NCBI RefSeq assembly: GCF_002101585.1
Contig: NZ_LQOT01000042.1
Span: 78,529-142,528, forward strand
Length of the DNA: 64,000 nucleotides
Origin: Mycolicibacter engbaekii
GTDB lineage: Bacteria; Actinomycetota; Actinomycetes; Mycobacteriales; Mycobacteriaceae
Reading direction: 5' to 3'
The first letter of the stretch is position 1. The number at the start of each line of letters is the position of its first letter. The translations under genes and the position numbers were made by a program. The notes beneath the pieces are model-generated. The model was not told where the DNA came from. It ran no database searches and saw only the letters and a list, made by a program, of their open reading frames with translations. Shown here one piece after another: positions 61,280 through 64,000 of this stretch.

Positions 61280-61993
61280 TCAGTCTGCCGACAGGGCGGC
61301 CTGGTCGCCCGCGTGCCAGTGCACCGCGTAGACGCCCGGTTGCAGAGACAGTTCGCCGACCAGTCGCTCGAGGCGGTCCGGCGCCCGGCTGTCCGACAGC
61401 ATGGATGCGGTGAGCGTGATGTTGTCCTCCCCCGCGTGACCGGTGTGCACGCCCCGCAGCATCAGGTCATTGCCGGCCGTGTGCTGCACGATCTGGGCGC
61501 GCAGATACTTCTCGGCCTTGGGCCGGCAGACCACCTGCACCTGGTAGGGCGCCAGCGGTTCGTCCTCCTCCTCGTGCTGGTCGCGGTCGATGAGCCGGCC
61601 CAGCGGCCGCAGCAGCAGGTGGGTCCCGACGATCGCGCTGGTGCCGATCAGGGCGAAGGCCAGTTCCCCGGCCGCGGCCAGCACGCCCACCGCCGCCGAG
61701 CACCACAGGGTGGCCGCGGTGTTGAGGCCGCGGACGTTGAAACCCTCGCGCAGAATCACGCCGCCGCCGAGGAATCCCACCCCGGAGACGACGTAGGACG
61801 CGACCCGGGTGGAGTTGGGGCCCTCGGCGGCAACCGCGTACAGCACGAACAGCGTGGCGCCGGCGGCCACCAGCGCGTTGGTACGCAGGCCCGCCATCCG
61901 CGCACGCCACTGCCGTTCCAGCCCGATCAGCGCACCGCAGCCCAGCCCCACCGCCAGTCGCAGTGTGAACTCGGCGACGCTCAGCGTCTGCAT
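61280..61993 (-). CDS. mgtC: MgtC/SapB-family protein
   Basis: 237 aa. The membrane half has about five helices with the MgtC signature AVGLGCGALIGLERQWRARMAGLRTNALVAAGATLFVLYA (about 14-53) and GFLGGGVILREGFNVRGLNTAATLWCSAAVGVLAAAGE. The C-terminal about 85 residues form an ACT-like domain. MgtC is a virulence factor needed for growth in low Mg2+ and in macrophages, modulating F-ATPase. Rv1811 equivalent; 21 bp after the PPE gene, which has an M-box leader, so Mg2+ starvation should induce it. Confidence 0.95.
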   Translation of the reverse strand: MQTLSVAEFTLRLAVGLGCGALIGLERQWRARMAGLRTNALVAAGATLFVLYAVAAEGPNSTRVASYVVSGVGFLGGGVILREGFNVRGLNTAATLWCSAAVGVLAAAGELAFALIGTSAIVGTHLLLRPLGRLIDRDQHEEEDEPLAPYQVQVVCRPKAEKYLRAQIVQHTAGNDLMLRGVHTGHAGEDNITLTASMLSDSRAPDRLERLVGELSLQPGVYAVHWHAGDQAALSAD

Positions 61994-62014
61994 GACCCCA
62001 ACGATGTCACATGC

Positions 62015-63199
62015 CTAGCCGGCTGCCACCGGCCGAGCCATCACCGTGGGCTTGAAGCCGTAGCGCGGCGCGGCGAACCCGTAGCTGCGCTGGCCCGGGG
62101 CCGCCAGCGGCACGCCCGGCATGCCGGCCGCGCCGGCCTGGGCGGCGGGGGCTGACACGGCATATCCGGTCGCCGCAACACCGCCGACAGGTCCGCTGGC
62201 CGGCACGGCGGCAGCCCACGCCGACGGTACCGACATTGCACCGACCTTGGGAGCGTTACCCATGGAACCGGAGGCGATATTGAGAGGGCTCAACCCGCTC
62301 GCTCCGTTTCCGAGTCCGGCGCCAAGCCCTTGGATGGTCGGGGTGAACGGGTCGATCGCGCCCAGGCCCAGGGGGTCACCGGCGGCGATGGCGGCGCCAC
62401 GCACCACCGCCATGTCGGCGGCGAAGTTGGTGACCGCGGCTGCGCCCATCGGGCTGAACGAGCTACTCATCAAGTTGGTCACGGCGTTGGCCAAGGTATC
62501 GCCGGGCTCGACGAAGAACCCATCGAGCCCTGCGGTCGGTGCTGGCGACGCCATTCCCTGCAGGGTTGCCGGCAGCTGTGACATCGCCTGACTCGCAGAG
62601 GACTCCGCCTGAGACACGGCCGCGTTGCCCGCAGCCTGGCTGACCGCTGCCTGCTGGGTAGCCTGCGCCGTCGGGTCCGCGACCTCATGCGGCGCAGTGA
62701 ACGGTGTGACCTTCGTCGCCGACGCCGATGCTGCGGCATAGCTGTACATAGCGGTGGCGTCCTGCGCCCACATCTGGCTGTAGTGCGCTTCGGTGGCGGC
62801 GATAGCCCCGGCATTCTGGCCGATGACATTGGTGGCCACCAACGCAGTGAGCTGCGACCGGTTGGCGGCGACCATAGGCGGCGGCACCGTCATGCCGCGC
62901 GCCGCCTCGAACGACGCAGCGGCCGCCCTGGCCTGAACGGCCGCCTGCTCGGCCCGCACCGCGGTCGCTCCCATCCACGCCACGTAGGGCGCTGCCGCAG
63001 CGGCCATCGCGGCCGATGCCGGCCCCATCCAGCCTTCGCCTACCAGGCCGTTGATGACGGCCTGGTAGGTGGCCTCGGCGGTGGTGAGCTCGGCGGCCAA
63101 CTTGTCCCAGGCCGCCGCGGCGGCGATCATCGGGCCCGAACCGGGTCCGGCGTAGATGCGGGCTGAGTTGAATTCCGGCGGAAAGGCTCCGAAGTCCAT
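62015..63199 (-). CDS. PPE family protein (SVP subfamily)
   Basis: 394 aa from ATG 63199, AAAGGAG eight bases upstream. PPE motif at residues 7-9 (MDFGAFPPEFNSARIYAGPG), WxG in EGWMGPASAAMAAAAAPYVAWM (about 52-72), and the helical PPE domain to about 180. The SVP motif reads MSVPSAWAAAVPASG (about 323-337). PPE proteins are exported by ESX systems, often with a PE partner; none is visible here. First gene of the M-box-led cluster PPE-mgtC-desaturase, similar to Rv1801-1809 PPE genes. Confidence 0.95.
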   Translation of the reverse strand: MDFGAFPPEFNSARIYAGPGSGPMIAAAAAWDKLAAELTTAEATYQAVINGLVGEGWMGPASAAMAAAAAPYVAWMGATAVRAEQAAVQARAAAASFEAARGMTVPPPMVAANRSQLTALVATNVIGQNAGAIAATEAHYSQMWAQDATAMYSYAAASASATKVTPFTAPHEVADPTAQATQQAAVSQAAGNAAVSQAESSASQAMSQLPATLQGMASPAPTAGLDGFFVEPGDTLANAVTNLMSSSFSPMGAAAVTNFAADMAVVRGAAIAAGDPLGLGAIDPFTPTIQGLGAGLGNGASGLSPLNIASGSMGNAPKVGAMSVPSAWAAAVPASGPVGGVAATGYAVSAPAAQAGAAGMPGVPLAAPGQRSYGFAAPRYGFKPTVMARPVAAG

Positions 63200-63363
63200 G
63201 GGAGTGCTCCTTTGTGATCGGTGGTTTTTGCCACAAGCGAGTGGTCTGGGCGTGCAGGCACGGTCTGGCCGAAGGACGTTGCGTCCGCCCCTTGGGCGGC
63301 AAAGGAATCGGGACAGCCGGTCATGGCGACATGCCGGAGCCGGGCACGCCAAAGTCATCGCCG

Positions 63364-63383
63364 GCTCGATGAAAAGATCGAGC
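63364..63383. other. Perfect 7-bp hairpin in the PPE upstream region
   Basis: GCTCGAT (63364-63370) and ATCGAGC (63377-63383) flank a six-base loop GAAAAG. It lies between the M-box and the PPE start, a position where an expression platform could act, but no run of T follows on the minus strand. Role unknown. The rest of 63200-63630 shows no supported gene. Confidence 0.4.
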
Positions 63384-63635
63384 TGTCAAGCGATTTCAGG
63401 ACATGCCGAAGACTGGCGCCGCCCGCAGGACGGCACGCCAGTCGACGAGATCAGCGCCGGTACGAATCACACGGTGAAAGTGGTACCGAGATCGAGGGAA
63501 ACGAACATCGATCTCGGATAGGAACTATCACTCGGACTCAATGTCGCTCTCACCTCCTCTCGGCCTGGGCACGCGCGGGTGCCTGCACGTAAGCACGACG
63601 AGGTGAAGTATCCCGGCCGACGGCCGGACTCCGCA

Positions 63636-63816
63636 CCCCTCTCGTCAGAGCTTCGGCACCACACGGCGTGTCCGCGCCCGCGTAAACGCGCGAGCCGGAA
63701 GCCACTTGGGCTCAACCCTTAATCCGGGAGGAGCTGTCCTGACCCGGGGCGTCTTTCGACGTTCGGGGTCAGTGGCCTATATCCATGTAGACGCCTCACC
63801 TAACGAGGTGCTTGCC
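63636..63816 (-). ncRNA. M-box (ykoK) magnesium riboswitch leader of the PPE-mgtC operon
   Basis: On the minus strand the conserved M-box 5' half is exact: GTTAGGTGAGGCGTCTACAT (near 63805-63786) continuing GGATATAGGCC, then AACGTCGAAAGACGCC (about 63745). The 3' core GAAGCTCTGACGAG (about 63655) closes the P1 stem with the CCTCGT at the 5' end. M-box RNAs fold in high Mg2+ and switch off Mg2+ uptake genes; M. tuberculosis carries one before the PE20/PPE31 gene cluster (from general knowledge). Here it precedes PPE and mgtC; the expression platform is not obvious. Confidence 0.92.
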
Positions 63817-63949
63817 CCATCATAGTGCACCAGCACCGCAATAGGGTCAATCGGCGCCCCTCGGAGTGGCTGCCGATCTGCTGTGAGCCGCTGCACCGGG
63901 GCCGGAAAGCACTGGCGTCCCAACCGAAATCGGGACCGCCCACAAAGAA

Positions 63950-63985
63950 GCGCGGCAGCACACCGGTGGGTGTGCTGCCCCGCGC
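63950..63985. terminator. Strong inverted repeat, likely terminator
   Basis: GGCAGCACACC pairs perfectly with GGTGTGCTGCC around a three-base loop, extended by GCGC/GCGC with a two-base bulge. On the minus strand it is followed by CTTCTTTGT, resembling a weak U-tract, so it probably ends a minus-strand transcript from beyond the window. It might instead serve both strands. Between it and the M-box I see no gene. Confidence 0.6.
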
Positions 63986-64000
63986 TGCGAAATTGCGGGG

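Noticed and set aside
63467..63715. 82-aa minus-strand frame between M-box and PPE as a PE gene
   Set aside because: It lacks a PE motif and overlaps the aptamer 3' region; only its last part follows a ribosome-site-like string, which is insufficient.

Overview
The window is high-GC DNA (roughly two thirds G+C) from a mycobacterium, most likely an environmental Mycolicibacterium or a related slow grower. The evidence is the gene content (PPE protein, Apa, GarA, SecA2, GuaB1, GjpA-like secreted protein, an IdeR-type iron box). In addition, the gene order matches, in reverse, my recollection of the Mycobacterium tuberculosis stretch Rv1876 (bfrA) to about Rv1809. Rv numbers below come from that recollection, not from a search.

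Layout. 1-5.1 kb: partial CocE-like hydrolase, AhpD-like protein, bacterioferritin, Bfd ferredoxin, enoyl-CoA hydratase, and the divergent oxyR / ahpC-ahpD peroxide module. 5.1-11.1 kb: DUF1810 protein and LldD2-like dehydrogenase, then the most unusual locus: a TIR-domain protein anchored by one membrane helix to a PknH-type extracytoplasmic sensor, divergent from a two-helix membrane protein with RCK-like Rossmann folds and a C-terminal RyR domain, with an exact tandem 21-bp repeat between them. An endonuclease III-like protein follows. 11-17.4 kb: thiolase-like protein, double CaiB/BaiF CoA-transferase and phosphoketolase. 17.4-29.5 kb: MmpS-like secreted protein, CPBP protease, adhA, Apa, modABC, SDR protein, ndh, thioesterase, blaI with an M56 peptidase, and gnd1. 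29.5-41.5 kb: alpha/beta hydrolase, guaB1 (GMP reductase type), two CNNM/CBS membrane proteins, an unknown 294-aa protein, malate synthase G, a membrane VWA protein and a GjpA-like secreted protein.

41.5-54.8 kb: the glycine cleavage region. gcvP sits behind a tandem glycine riboswitch; an MpaB-family oxygenase/TetR pair and two MerR regulators flank a bifunctional nuclease; then come garA, gcvH, DUF881-Sbp-DUF881, pgsA2 and secA2. 54.9-64 kb: a BacA-type ABC transporter, flavoprotein, VOC protein, secreted serine protease, LysM/B-lectin protein, then a PPE-mgtC-sterol-desaturase operon behind an M-box (Mg2+) riboswitch. The first 800 bases upstream of the PPE gene hold leader RNA and hairpins but no gene I can support.

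Themes are iron and peroxide handling (bfrA, bfd, oxyR, ahpCD), central carbon and C1/C2 metabolism (lldD2, xfp, gnd1, glcB, gcvP/gcvH with GarA), cell-envelope and secretion functions, and one candidate nucleotide-signalling locus (TIR/RyR). I saw no tRNA, rRNA, CRISPR array, insertion sequence or prophage gene.
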